The notes under the pieces were generated by a model, which saw only the letters and a program-made list of their open reading frames with translations, was not told the origin of the DNA and did no database searches. From CAYRML01 sp964425485 (GTDB taxonomy: Bacteria; Bacillota; Dehalobacteriia; UBA4068), in contig CAYRML010000060.1 of the NCBI GenBank assembly GCA_964425485.1, positions 1 to 8,192 of the forward strand: a stretch of DNA of 8,192 nt, written 5' to 3'. The position numbers and the translations under genes were made by a program. Shown here in pieces: positions 1 through 5,695 of this stretch (positions are counted from its first letter, which is position 1; each line of letters opens with the position of its first letter).

Positions 1-744
1 CTGAAAAAATTTGAAAAGACGCTGACGATTAATGATTTGCATGATGCCTTTTTGTTTAATCCCCGCAATTCTTATCAAAATTATAATGTCGGCATCAACA
101 GCACGGATAAAACTATATATACTTATATGGGTATTTTGCGGCCGGAGATGGCCAATGCTAATTATTCCAGCGCCGGGCAGCTTTCCCCGCTGTTGAACGA
201 TCCCTATTTTAAGACTATTGGTATCGGTACCCGTATTTTTCTGGGCGGTGGTATCGGCTATGTGGCTTGGCCTGGTACTCAGCATGCCCCCAATGACCCA
301 CGTAATGAAAAAGGCATACCTTTGGGCGGTGCCGGGACTTTGGCGGTGGTTGGCGATATGAAGCAGATGGATGCCGCTTGGGTGCGCGGAGTCAGCGTCA
401 CGGGCTATGGTTGCAGTATTATGGTGGGCATAGGTGTACCTATCCCCATATTGGATGAGGAGATTTTGCAATATACCACCATCACGGATGCCGATATTTA
501 TGCGCCCCTGGTTGATTATGGCGCCGATTATCCCAATGCTATATCTCGCAATCTGGGATTGGTCAGCTATGCCGATCTGAAATCCGGCGAGATCACTGTT
601 CAGGGGAAAAAAGTCAAGACGGCGCCGCTTTCCAGCTATGTGGGGGCCAAAAAAATAGCCGAAACTTTGCAAAGCTGGGTCAGAGATGGCCGCTTCCTTT
701 TAGGGCAGCCCAGCCAGCTTTTGCCGACAGCGTCGGATAAATAA
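1..744 (+). CDS. DUF39 (COG1900) homocysteine biosynthesis protein, 5' end cut off by the window
   Basis: This is the C-terminal 247 codons of a DUF39-family protein. The frame is open from base 1 (Leu-Lys-Lys-Phe), so the true start lies upstream and the TTG at 37 is not the start. Family hallmarks visible are RIFLGGGIGYVAWPGTQHAP (near residue 78 of the visible part) and GYGCSIMVGIGVPIPIL, followed by a GRFLLGQPSQLLP-type tail. Members of this family (MA1821 in Methanosarcina, homologues in Desulfovibrio) are implicated in making homocysteine from aspartate semialdehyde and sulfide. The protein stops shortly after the core, so it lacks the C-terminal CBS pair of some archaeal members. The only cysteine in the visible part lies in the GYGCSI motif; the N-terminal active-site region is outside the window. 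The next gene begins 16 bases later and encodes the usual ferredoxin partner, which strongly supports the call. Confidence 0.9.
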   Translation: MKKFEKTLTINDLHDAFLFNPRNSYQNYNVGINSTDKTIYTYMGILRPEMANANYSSAGQLSPLLNDPYFKTIGIGTRIFLGGGIGYVAWPGTQHAPNDPRNEKGIPLGGAGTLAVVGDMKQMDAAWVRGVSVTGYGCSIMVGIGVPIPILDEEILQYTTITDADIYAPLVDYGADYPNAISRNLGLVSYADLKSGEITVQGKKVKTAPLSSYVGAKKIAETLQSWVRDGRFLLGQPSQLLPTASDK

Positions 745-760
745 GCGGGAGGAAAGAAAA

Positions 761-1174
761 ATGGCGGAAATAAGTAAAAAAATTGTACTTCATTATACAA
801 AAGAGACAGTGGGCGAACCAATCGTCTATACACTGGCCAAGGATTATGATATGGTATTCAATATCGTCAAGGCCAGCGTAAATCCGGATAATCAAGGGTT
901 TTTAGCCATACAGCTTTGCGGTGATGAGGAAAATTATAAAAAAAGCCTTAAATACCTTAAGGAGCGCGGCGTTAAGGTGGCTATGTTCTCGGAAAATGTT
1001 TATCTGGATGAAGATAAATGCATGCAATGCGGCGCTTGTACCGGTGTTTGTCCCAGCGGGGCTTTGTCTTTGGACCCTGTCAGCAGAGAGCTGATTTTCT
1101 GTGGGGAAAAATGCGTCGTCTGCAATATGTGTGTCGAGGCTTGTCCGGTCAATGCCGTATCCTTGGATTTTTAA
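761..1174 (+). CDS. NIL-domain ferredoxin with two [4Fe-4S] clusters, partner of the DUF39 protein
   Basis: A 137-residue soluble protein in two parts. Residues 1 to about 78 match the NIL fold also found at the C-terminus of methionine ABC-transporter ATPases (KKIVLHY start, a middle GFLAIQLCG strand, then a YLKERGVKV helix and strand). Residues 80-137 form a bacterial-type ferredoxin: C87, C90, C93 and C97-Pro, then C118, C121, C124 and C128-Pro, the pattern for two [4Fe-4S] clusters. Two further cysteines (C53, C114) lie outside the cluster motifs. In the family (MA1822-like) this protein is needed with the DUF39 enzyme for homocysteine formation and is presumed to supply electrons or relay sulfur; which of these it does here is inference. 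ATG 761 has GGGAGG at 747-752, 8 bases upstream. Gaps of 16 bases before and 14 after indicate cotranscription. Confidence 0.93.
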   Translation: MAEISKKIVLHYTKETVGEPIVYTLAKDYDMVFNIVKASVNPDNQGFLAIQLCGDEENYKKSLKYLKERGVKVAMFSENVYLDEDKCMQCGACTGVCPSGALSLDPVSRELIFCGEKCVVCNMCVEACPVNAVSLDF

Positions 1175-1188
1175 GAGGCATTTGCTCT

Positions 1189-1926
1189 ATGTATGAGGAA
1201 AGAAATTATCGACAGAGTTTTGGCTTGGATCTGGAAATGCATTGTCTGGCGGTCAAAGAAACGGATTTAGCTATCTGTGTGCCGTCCGGTATGTGGGATG
1301 ATCATCTCGAGCGGCGGGTTATAGCCGTAATCAATCATATGCGCGAGGGGTTAGAGAACTATATCCTGAGTGATCCGCAATTTCTATGCACGCATGAGCC
1401 ATACACGCCGCGGCCCTTCGCACCGCCGATTGCCATGGCCATGGCAGCTGCGGCCGCCAAGGCCGGTGTGGGTCCAATGGCCGCTGTGGCCGGCGCCTTT
1501 TCCCAGGTGGTAGGGCAATTGCTTGAGCCTATTTGTGGCGAAGTGGTGGTGGAAAATGGTGGAGATATTTATCTTGCCGGCTGCAAGGAGCGACTGATTG
1601 GCATTTTTGCCGGCAGCTCGCCTTTCAGCGATAAAGTGGCCCTGAAGATCAGTGGCCGGCAGTTACCTTTGGGCATTTGCACGTCCTCCGGCACCGTGGG
1701 GCCTTCCTTCAGCTATGGGGTGGCCGATGCGGCGGTGATTCTTTCCGCAGATACTTTATTGGCTGATGCCGTGGCCACAGGCAGTGCCAATCTGGTGCAG
1801 AGCAAAGCCGATGTAGCCAAGGCCGTAGAGTTTGCCATGGGCATAGTCGGTATTACCGGGGCTTTGGTGATCAAAGATGATGCCATAGCCGCGGCCGGGG
1901 CGGTGGAATTGGCTCCAAAGGGATAA
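1189..1926 (+). CDS. UPF0280 (COG2122, ApbE-like) family protein of the homocysteine-synthesis cluster
   Basis: A 245-residue protein, the usual length for UPF0280. Family features are the YRQSFGLDL start, VENGGDIYL at 121-129, the Gly/Ser-rich GICTSSGTVGPSFSYG stretch at 162-177, and DTLLADAVATG at 188-198. These resemble the flavin-transferase ApbE core (NGGD, then a late acidic D-x-x-A-T-A segment), and UPF0280 is regarded as ApbE-like. Genetic work in sulfate reducers linked this family to homocysteine formation alongside DUF39 and NIL-ferredoxin proteins; its reaction is unsettled, and a flavin or cofactor role is only a guess. ATG 1189 is chosen because upstream codons of the open frame overlap the ferredoxin gene, and AAGAGG lies at 1173-1178. 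That spacing of 10 bases is slightly long. The middle is rich in Ala, Gly and Pro (residues 78-103), and no signal peptide is evident. Confidence 0.9.
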   Translation: MYEERNYRQSFGLDLEMHCLAVKETDLAICVPSGMWDDHLERRVIAVINHMREGLENYILSDPQFLCTHEPYTPRPFAPPIAMAMAAAAAKAGVGPMAAVAGAFSQVVGQLLEPICGEVVVENGGDIYLAGCKERLIGIFAGSSPFSDKVALKISGRQLPLGICTSSGTVGPSFSYGVADAAVILSADTLLADAVATGSANLVQSKADVAKAVEFAMGIVGITGALVIKDDAIAAAGAVELAPKG

Positions 1927-1954
1927 AGTGATAAATTTAGTGGGGGGATTTTAT

Positions 1955-2701
1955 ATGTCTGGACATTCCAAATGGGCTACTATCAAAAGAAAAAAATCAA
2001 AAGTGGACGATGCCCGAGGCAAAATCTTCACGAAGATTTCCAGAGAGATCATGGTGGCTGTCAAACAGGGCGGGCCTGATCCCGATGGTAATTTCCGACT
2101 GAAACTTTGCATTCAAAAAGCTAAAGACAACAATATGCCCAATGATAATATTGCCCGCTGCATCCAAAAGGCGGCCGGGCAGACAGAATCCGATGCTTAT
2201 GAAGAATTTTTCTATGAAGGCTATGGCGTGGCTGGTGTGGCCGTGCTTTGTGCCATCCTGACCGACAGCCGCAATCGTACGGCAAGTGAGATCCGCTATA
2301 TTTTTTCCCGCAATAACGGCAACCTGGGGGAAACCGGCTGCGTTTCCTGGATGTTCGAGCGTAAAGGCCAGATGAACGTGGAGCTTGATGGCAAAGACGA
2401 GGATGAACTGATGATGCTGGCTTTGGATGCCGGCGCTGAAGATATGAGCGTTGATGATGGTATGGCCGAGATAATTACCTCCACCGATAAACTGGAAGAT
2501 GTGCGCCAGGCCTTGATGAATGCCGGCTATAATGTCATAGATCCGCAAATCACCATGCTACCCGCTAACACCGTGGAGATAACCGATGCGGATCAGGCCA
2601 AGTCTTTGATTAAGCTCATCGATGCCTTGGAGGATAATGATGATGTGCAGGCTGTCTATGCCAATTATGATATTGCGGATGAGATAATGGAACAGCTTTA
2701 A
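1955..2701 (+). CDS. yebC: YebC/PmpR (TACO1) family protein
   Basis: A 248-residue protein with the invariant start MSGHSKWATIKRKK, then DDARGKIFTKISREIMVAV, GGPDPDGNFRLK (39-50), MPNDNIARCIQKA (61-73), the YEGYGVAGVAVLCAILTDSRNRT segment near 87-109, and GCVSWMF (128-134). Length and motifs match full-length YebC. The family was long annotated as a transcription regulator; more recent work on bacterial YebC and mitochondrial TACO1 supports a translation role at proline-rich stretches. The start is ATG 1955, with GGGGGG at 1942-1947 placed 7 bases upstream. The in-frame GTG at 1928 would add nine non-family residues and is rejected. It is the last gene of the operon, 28 bases after the UPF0280 gene and just before a terminator. 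No convincing promoter was found in that gap, so it is probably cotranscribed with the sulfur genes. Confidence 0.96.
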   Translation: MSGHSKWATIKRKKSKVDDARGKIFTKISREIMVAVKQGGPDPDGNFRLKLCIQKAKDNNMPNDNIARCIQKAAGQTESDAYEEFFYEGYGVAGVAVLCAILTDSRNRTASEIRYIFSRNNGNLGETGCVSWMFERKGQMNVELDGKDEDELMMLALDAGAEDMSVDDGMAEIITSTDKLEDVRQALMNAGYNVIDPQITMLPANTVEITDADQAKSLIKLIDALEDNDDVQAVYANYDIADEIMEQL

Positions 2702-2710
2702 GGCTAAACA

Positions 2711-2741
2711 AAAGGAGTCCCAAGCGGCTCCTTTTTCTTTT
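2711..2741. terminator. Rho-independent terminator after yebC, probably bidirectional
   Basis: The stem AAAGGAGTC (2711-2719) pairs with GGCTCCTTT (2726-2734), with one T-G wobble and a six-base loop, followed by TTTTTCTTTT on the + strand. On the - strand the same hairpin is followed by TTTTGTTT, so it could also end transcription of the convergent small gene at 2783-3001. Confidence 0.88.
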
Positions 2742-2761
2742 CCATAGCAGATATTCAATAA

Positions 2762-2795
2762 TTCATATTTAATGGTTCATATTTAATGGTTCATA
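2762..2795. repeat. Tandem 14-base repeat, two full copies plus a 6-base start of a third
   Basis: TTCATATTTAATGG occurs at 2762-2775 and again, identically, at 2776-2789, followed by TTCATA at 2790-2795. The second copy and the partial third contain the last codons and stop of the - strand small gene (Met-Asn-His-stop); the first copy repeats that same end just downstream of the stop. It looks like a small slippage duplication in the 3' flank. Confidence 0.8.
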
Positions 2796-3001
2796 AAATC
2801 CAGTCTATCCAGCATGTCGTCATCTGCAATTTCTATATCCAAGACCCAAAACAGAATCTCCAGTTTGTCTACCAGGGAAAAGATGATTAAATCTATATCT
2901 GGAGAAAGGGTATTGTCATAAAGATCCTTTTCTTGGATGGCGATGGCCAGCTTTTCCTTATATTTGTTGGCTTTTTGCATGATTTCTCTTTGGTTTTTCA
3001 A
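2783..3001 (-). CDS. Small acidic protein, 72 residues; possibly a divergent Spo0E-like protein
   Basis: I take this as a real gene because the TTG start at 3001-2999 has a near-perfect ribosome binding site GGAGGTGA (3016-3009) 7 bases upstream, and the frame ends just before a bidirectional terminator. The N-terminal third is basic and helical (KNQREIMQKANKYKEKL), the centre is hydrophobic (DLIIFSLVDKLEILFWVLD, about 37-55), and the C-terminus is acidic (EIADDDMLDRLDFMNH). It has no Cys, no signal peptide and no clear membrane segment. The pattern of a K-x-K-L helix, a loop, then a second helix with S-x-x-D-x-L faintly resembles Spo0E-like aspartyl-phosphatases, two-helix proteins that act on Spo0A phosphate. 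However, the usual S-Q-E-L-D signature is not intact, so this is only a suggestion. It converges with yebC and diverges from rpmB. Confidence 0.65.
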   Translation of the reverse strand: MKNQREIMQKANKYKEKLAIAIQEKDLYDNTLSPDIDLIIFSLVDKLEILFWVLDIEIADDDMLDRLDFMNH

Positions 3002-3008
3002 GGATGCC

Positions 3009-3016
3009 TCACCTCC
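3009..3016 (-). promoter_or_regulatory. Shine-Dalgarno site that sets the TTG start of the small gene
   Basis: Read on the - strand this is GGAGGTGA, an almost full match to the 16S anti-SD, ending 7 bases before TTG at 3001. It decides this start over the in-frame ATG seven codons further in (MQKANK) and is the main evidence that the small frame is translated. Confidence 0.8.
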
Positions 3017-3097
3017 AAAGGGTTATAATAGATTTTATTACAATAAATGGCTTTTGGTGTATGCCTTTGACGCTTATATATAGGCAAATAATAATTT

Positions 3098-3119
3098 TTT
3101 TATAAAATATTTTAAAAAA
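3098..3119. repeat. AT-only inverted repeat upstream of the rpmB promoter
   Basis: A 22-base palindrome made only of A and T, with centre AAAATATTTT (3104-3113). Its arms match on all but one position (3102 against 3115). It ends 3 bases before the -35 box of the rpmB promoter. It may serve as an UP element for RNA polymerase, a bent-DNA segment or a binding site; the sequence does not decide. Confidence 0.5.
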
Positions 3120-3122
3120 CTC

Positions 3123-3151
3123 TTGCCAACGGCTTCCCTTTTTGGTAAAAT
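3123..3151 (+). promoter_or_regulatory. Sigma-A type promoter for rpmB
   Basis: TTGCCA (3123-3128) and TAAAAT (3146-3151) are separated by the ideal 17 bases. The predicted transcript starts near 3158 and leaves a leader of about 76 bases before the rpmB ATG. The AT-only tract directly upstream fits an UP element and a strong promoter, as expected for a ribosomal protein gene. Confidence 0.75.
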
Positions 3152-3181
3152 ACTATAGTGTCTGCAGTTCAAGATTTTTTC

Positions 3182-3209
3182 CTGTCATGTGGCTGGGGCG
3201 ACATGGCGG
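3182..3209 (+). promoter_or_regulatory. Possible hairpin in the rpmB leader
   Basis: Bases 3182-3190 can pair with 3201-3209 to give 9 pairs, of which 2 are T-G wobbles, around a G-rich 10-base loop. The solid core is CATGT with ACATG. It lies between the predicted transcription start and the ribosome binding site at 3221-3227, a suitable position for autoregulation by L28 or a ribosome-linked control. No known leader family was recognised, so the function is conjecture. Confidence 0.3.
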
Positions 3210-3233
3210 TTATGTTTTTAAAGGAGGTTTATC

Positions 3234-3422
3234 ATGGCTAAATGTGAAATATGCGGAAAGACTATTAAAACTGGGATGAGCGTCAGCCACTCCCATATCC
3301 GTAACAAAAGAAAATGGAAACCAAATCTGCAAACGGTTCGGGCCATAGTTAATGGTTCGCCCAAAAGAGTCACCGCTTGTACCCGTTGCTTGCGTTCGGG
3401 CAAAGTGCAAAGAGCTATCTAA
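3234..3422 (+). CDS. rpmB: 50S ribosomal protein L28
   Basis: A 62-residue protein of normal bacterial L28 length, a component of the large ribosomal subunit. It shows the L28 start MAKCEICGK, the SHSHIRNKRKWKPNLQ core (about 18-33), and a basic C-terminus. C4-x-x-C7 and C49-x-x-C52 form a four-cysteine zinc ribbon, so this is the zinc-binding (C+) form rather than the cysteine-free paralogue some bacteria induce under zinc limitation. ATG 3234 is preceded by AAGGAGG at 3221-3227 with a 6-base gap. The gene is single: its own promoter lies upstream and a strong terminator follows. Its place next to the asp23-fakA pair is conserved in Firmicutes. Confidence 0.97.
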   Translation: MAKCEICGKTIKTGMSVSHSHIRNKRKWKPNLQTVRAIVNGSPKRVTACTRCLRSGKVQRAI

Positions 3423-3451
3423 TTCAGTAATTTTTCTAATTCAGCAATTGT

Positions 3452-3480
3452 AAAAAGCGCTTTTTGAGCGCTTTTTCTTT
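3452..3480 (+). terminator. Rho-independent terminator after rpmB
   Basis: A perfect 10-base stem, AAAAAGCGCT (3452-3461) with AGCGCTTTTT (3467-3476), around a five-base loop, followed by CTTT. The T-run forms part of the stem. It lies about 30 bases after the rpmB stop. Confidence 0.9.
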
Positions 3481-3526
3481 ACCTTTTAGCTGGTAGGGAC
3501 CTGGGAAATAAAAAAAGGTTTAATAT

Positions 3527-3556
3527 TTGCCCTAATTGATATATAATATATATAAT
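3527..3556 (+). promoter_or_regulatory. Sigma-A type promoter for the asp23-fakA operon
   Basis: TTGCCC (3527-3532) is followed after 18 bases by a consensus TATAAT (3551-3556). The region 3533-3558 is almost pure A and T and holds a second TATAAT at 3542-3547, but that one is too close to the -35 box. The expected start is near 3563, about 30 bases before the GTG start of the next gene. It follows the rpmB terminator, so the pair has its own transcription start. Confidence 0.7.
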
Positions 3557-3580
3557 ATGTGTTTTTTGATCTGTTCTGGA

Positions 3581-3586
3581 GGGAGG
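3581..3586 (+). promoter_or_regulatory. Shine-Dalgarno site that sets the GTG start of the Asp23 gene
   Basis: GGGAGG lies 8 bases before GTG 3595, inside a longer purine run (GGAGGGAGG). The upstream in-frame GTG at 3559 has no such site and lies before or at the predicted transcription start, so GTG 3595 is preferred. Confidence 0.75.
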
Positions 3587-3594
3587 TTGACAAA

Positions 3595-3954
3595 GTGGAT
3601 AAAGAATTTTTGGGAAAATACGGCAAGATTATCATCGACAAAGATGTTATCTCCAAATTGGCCGGTATTGCCGCCACTGAATGTTGCGGTATCGTTGGTA
3701 TGGCTTCTTCCCATGTTATCGCTGATGGGATTGCCGGTATTTTGGGAAGAGAATCCCTCTCCAAAGGTGTTGATGTGATTATTAAGGATGATTCTATCCG
3801 TATCAAAGTCAATATCGTTGTCGGTTATGGTATCAATATTTCCGTCATAGCCAGAAATGTGATGGACAATGTCAAATATGTTGTAGAAAAGCATGTCGGT
3901 ACAACAGTCGATTATGTTGATGTCAACATACAAGGGGTTCGTGTTGTTGACTAA
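3595..3954 (+). CDS. Asp23/Gls24 family envelope stress response protein (YloU-like)
   Basis: A 119-residue single-domain Asp23/Gls24 (DUF322) protein. It begins MDKEFLGKYGKIIIDKDVISKLAGIAA, continues with ECCGIVGMAS (about 29-38), and ends with a long strand-helix-strand unit, IKVNIVVGYGINISVIARNVMDN, and a VDVNIQGVRVVD tail. These segments are typical of the family. Members are small cytoplasmic proteins; staphylococcal Asp23 sits at the membrane and is linked to envelope stress, while the YloU type is found next to the fatty acid kinase gene and has no settled function. GTG 3595 is used as start because of the GGGAGG site. The gap to the next gene is about 6-15 bases depending on its start, so the two are cotranscribed and perhaps coupled. 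Confidence 0.92.
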   Translation: MDKEFLGKYGKIIIDKDVISKLAGIAATECCGIVGMASSHVIADGIAGILGRESLSKGVDVIIKDDSIRIKVNIVVGYGINISVIARNVMDNVKYVVEKHVGTTVDYVDVNIQGVRVVD

Positions 3955-3955
3955 A

Positions 3956-3963
3956 AAGGGGTG
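3956..3963 (+). promoter_or_regulatory. Shine-Dalgarno site for fakA, favouring the TTG at 3970
   Basis: AAGGGGTG matches the anti-SD with one mismatch and lies 6 bases before TTG 3970. The first in-frame start, GTG 3961, overlaps this site and so would have no usable spacing. Choosing TTG shortens the protein by three residues only. Confidence 0.5.
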
Positions 3964-3969
3964 TCAATT

Positions 3970-5640
3970 TTGCAATTGAAAGAGATAAGCGCGGCTCAAT
4001 TGGCCGGATTTTTAAGCAATGGCAGCGCTTGGCTGGGAGCGAGAAAAGAAGAGGTCAATGCCTTGAATGTTTTCCCCGTTCCCGATGGTGATACCGGGAC
4101 CAATATGTTCCTGACCATCAACTCCGCTGTCAAGAATATAAAAACAGATAAAAATCAAAATATAGCCCAAGTCATGCAGGACTTTTCCATGGGCGCGCTG
4201 ATGGGTGCCAGAGGTAATTCCGGGGTTATACTCTCGCAGATGTTTAGGGGTTTCGGCCAGAGCATCAGCGGTAAAGAGTTAGCTACGGCTTTCGATATGG
4301 CTAAAGCTTTCCAAAGAGGGGTGGACCTCTCCTATAAGTCCGTGATGAAACCTGTGGAAGGTACTATTCTGACCGTTTTTAAGGATTTTGCCGCTGCTGC
4401 GGTTGACTATGCCAAAAATCATGATGATATCATCGCTATGTTGGAGGCAGCTTTGGCCGCTGGCCAAAAATCGCTGGATAATACGCCCAATCTTTTGCCT
4501 GTGCTTAAACAGGCAGGGGTTGTGGATGCCGGCGGCAGGGGCATCATGATCATTTTTGAAGGCGGACTAAATTATCTGAAAGGGCAGGAAAATGTCGCCG
4601 AGGCGGCAGAAGCTGCTCATGCCGAGCTGACGGAAGAGGCCTTGGCCGCTCCTGTCATCGACGATATTTCAGAGATAGTTTATGCTTATTGTACGGAATT
4701 GTTGATCAAAGGCAATGATCTGCCTGCCGAGCAGATCAAGGCCAGGCTTTCCCAGGAGCCGGAAGGCGATTCTTTGCTGGTGGTCGGTACGGAAAATGTA
4801 GTCAAGATCCATATCCACACCAATGATCCTGGCAATGTTTTGCATTATGCCTCTAGCTTTGGCAGTCTGCATGACATCAAGATCGAAAATATGCGAGATC
4901 AGTATGCCAAGCTGCCTAAGGATGAGGTCGGCAATGGTGATAAGCAGCCGGAGGAAGCTGTGATCGAAGAAATACCAACGCAGACCACCAGCGGTGTGCT
5001 GGCCGTATGCTGCGGTGAAGGCATGGCCGAGATTTTTAGCAGCATGGGTGCTCAGGTTTTGCCTGGCGGACAAACTATGAATCCCAGCGCCGAAGAGATT
5101 ATGAAATCGGTCTCCAAAGTCGCTGCCCAGCAGGTAATCATTCTGCCAGATAATAAAAACATCATCCTGGCGGCCCAACAGGCGCAAAAGCTCATAGAAA
5201 AGCCGGTTTATGTAGTGGAGAGTAAATTTGTCACTCAAGGCATAGCGGCTATGATGGCCTTTGACCCTGATCAGCCGGCGGAAAATATCCTGGACGAGAT
5301 GATTCAAGCTTCTCAGTCCGTAAAATCAGCGGAAATTACTTATGCGGTCAGGGATACCAGTTATGACGGTATAGAAATCCAAAAAGGCGATATACTGGCG
5401 CTTAGTGAAGGCCAGATTTCTGCTAGTGGCAAGGAGCTTTTGCCTGTGCTGATGCAGCTTTTGGAAAATATTGTCGATACGGATAATGATAATATCATCA
5501 CCTTGTTCTATGGTAATGAGTTAACGGAAGAGCAAGCGCAGGAAGCTGTGGATATGGTGCAGGAGAAATACCCGGATATGGAAGTTGATTATTATTATGG
5601 TGGGCAGCCGCTGTATTATTTCCTCATTTCCATCGAATAA
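3970..5640 (+). CDS. fakA: DAK-domain fatty acid kinase subunit, YloV/FakA-like
   Basis: A 556-residue protein, the normal FakA length. Residues 1 to about 205 are a DhaL-type kinase domain: LNVFPVPDGDTGTNM (32-46) carries the aspartates that hold Mg-ATP, and RGNSGVILSQ (81-90) and DAGGRGI (186-192) line the nucleotide site. The middle domain has C241 and HIHTNDPG (281-288); the equivalent Cys and His residues in staphylococcal FakA are reported to bind metal. A charged linker (about 313-338) leads to the C-terminal domain thought to bind FakB. With FakB and bound fatty acid it makes acyl phosphate for phospholipid synthesis. No fakB lies in the window. The start is TTG 3970 or GTG 3961, with TTG preferred for ribosome-site spacing. 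Dihydroxyacetone kinase is the common misannotation; the domain set argues against it. Confidence 0.92.
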   Translation: MQLKEISAAQLAGFLSNGSAWLGARKEEVNALNVFPVPDGDTGTNMFLTINSAVKNIKTDKNQNIAQVMQDFSMGALMGARGNSGVILSQMFRGFGQSISGKELATAFDMAKAFQRGVDLSYKSVMKPVEGTILTVFKDFAAAAVDYAKNHDDIIAMLEAALAAGQKSLDNTPNLLPVLKQAGVVDAGGRGIMIIFEGGLNYLKGQENVAEAAEAAHAELTEEALAAPVIDDISEIVYAYCTELLIKGNDLPAEQIKARLSQEPEGDSLLVVGTENVVKIHIHTNDPGNVLHYASSFGSLHDIKIENMRDQYAKLPKDEVGNGDKQPEEAVIEEIPTQTTSGVLAVCCGEGMAEIFSSMGAQVLPGGQTMNPSAEEIMKSVSKVAAQQVIILPDNKNIILAAQQAQKLIEKPVYVVESKFVTQGIAAMMAFDPDQPAENILDEMIQASQSVKSAEITYAVRDTSYDGIEIQKGDILALSEGQISASGKELLPVLMQLLENIVDTDNDNIITLFYGNELTEEQAQEAVDMVQEKYPDMEVDYYYGGQPLYYFLISIE

Positions 5641-5647
5641 CAAGCCT

Positions 5648-5678
5648 AAGCCCTTTTGGTTACACCAAAAGGGCTTTT
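5648..5678 (+). terminator. Rho-independent terminator after fakA
   Basis: A perfect 13-base stem, AAGCCCTTTTGGT (5648-5660) with ACCAAAAGGGCTT (5664-5676), a three-base loop, and TTTTAATTT beyond. The stem ends 19 bases before the recG start codon, so recG must rely on read-through or on a promoter I could not identify. Confidence 0.9.
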
Positions 5679-5695
5679 AATTTAGGGAGTGCGGC

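Noticed and set aside
1018..1188. Upstream extension of the UPF0280 frame to an ATG at 1018
   Set aside because: It lies inside the ferredoxin gene in another frame, and its residues look like an out-of-frame reading of the Cys-rich region. The family start fits ATG 1189.
1909..1937. Possible promoter before yebC (TTGGCT, 17 bases, TAAATT)
   Set aside because: Both boxes match consensus at only four of six positions, and the start would fall on the yebC ribosome site.
1997..2548. Long open frame of 183 codons on the - strand inside yebC
   Set aside because: It is antisense to a fully conserved yebC, and its Ile- and His-rich product looks like a shadow. No ribosome site was evident.
3420..3444. 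Short direct repeat TAATTCAG (3420-3427 and 3437-3444) after rpmB
   Set aside because: Two 8-base copies in AT-rich DNA are easily chance, and nothing links them to a mobile element or a known site.
3532..3933. Open frame of 133 codons on the - strand opposite the Asp23 gene
   Set aside because: Its Asp- and Ile-rich product mirrors the Val- and Ile-rich Asp23 coding strand, and the + strand gene has promoter, ribosome site and family match.
4669..5307. Open frame of 212 codons on the - strand inside fakA
   Set aside because: It is antisense to the well-supported fakA reading, and its composition (His, Arg and Leu rich) is typical of a mirror frame.
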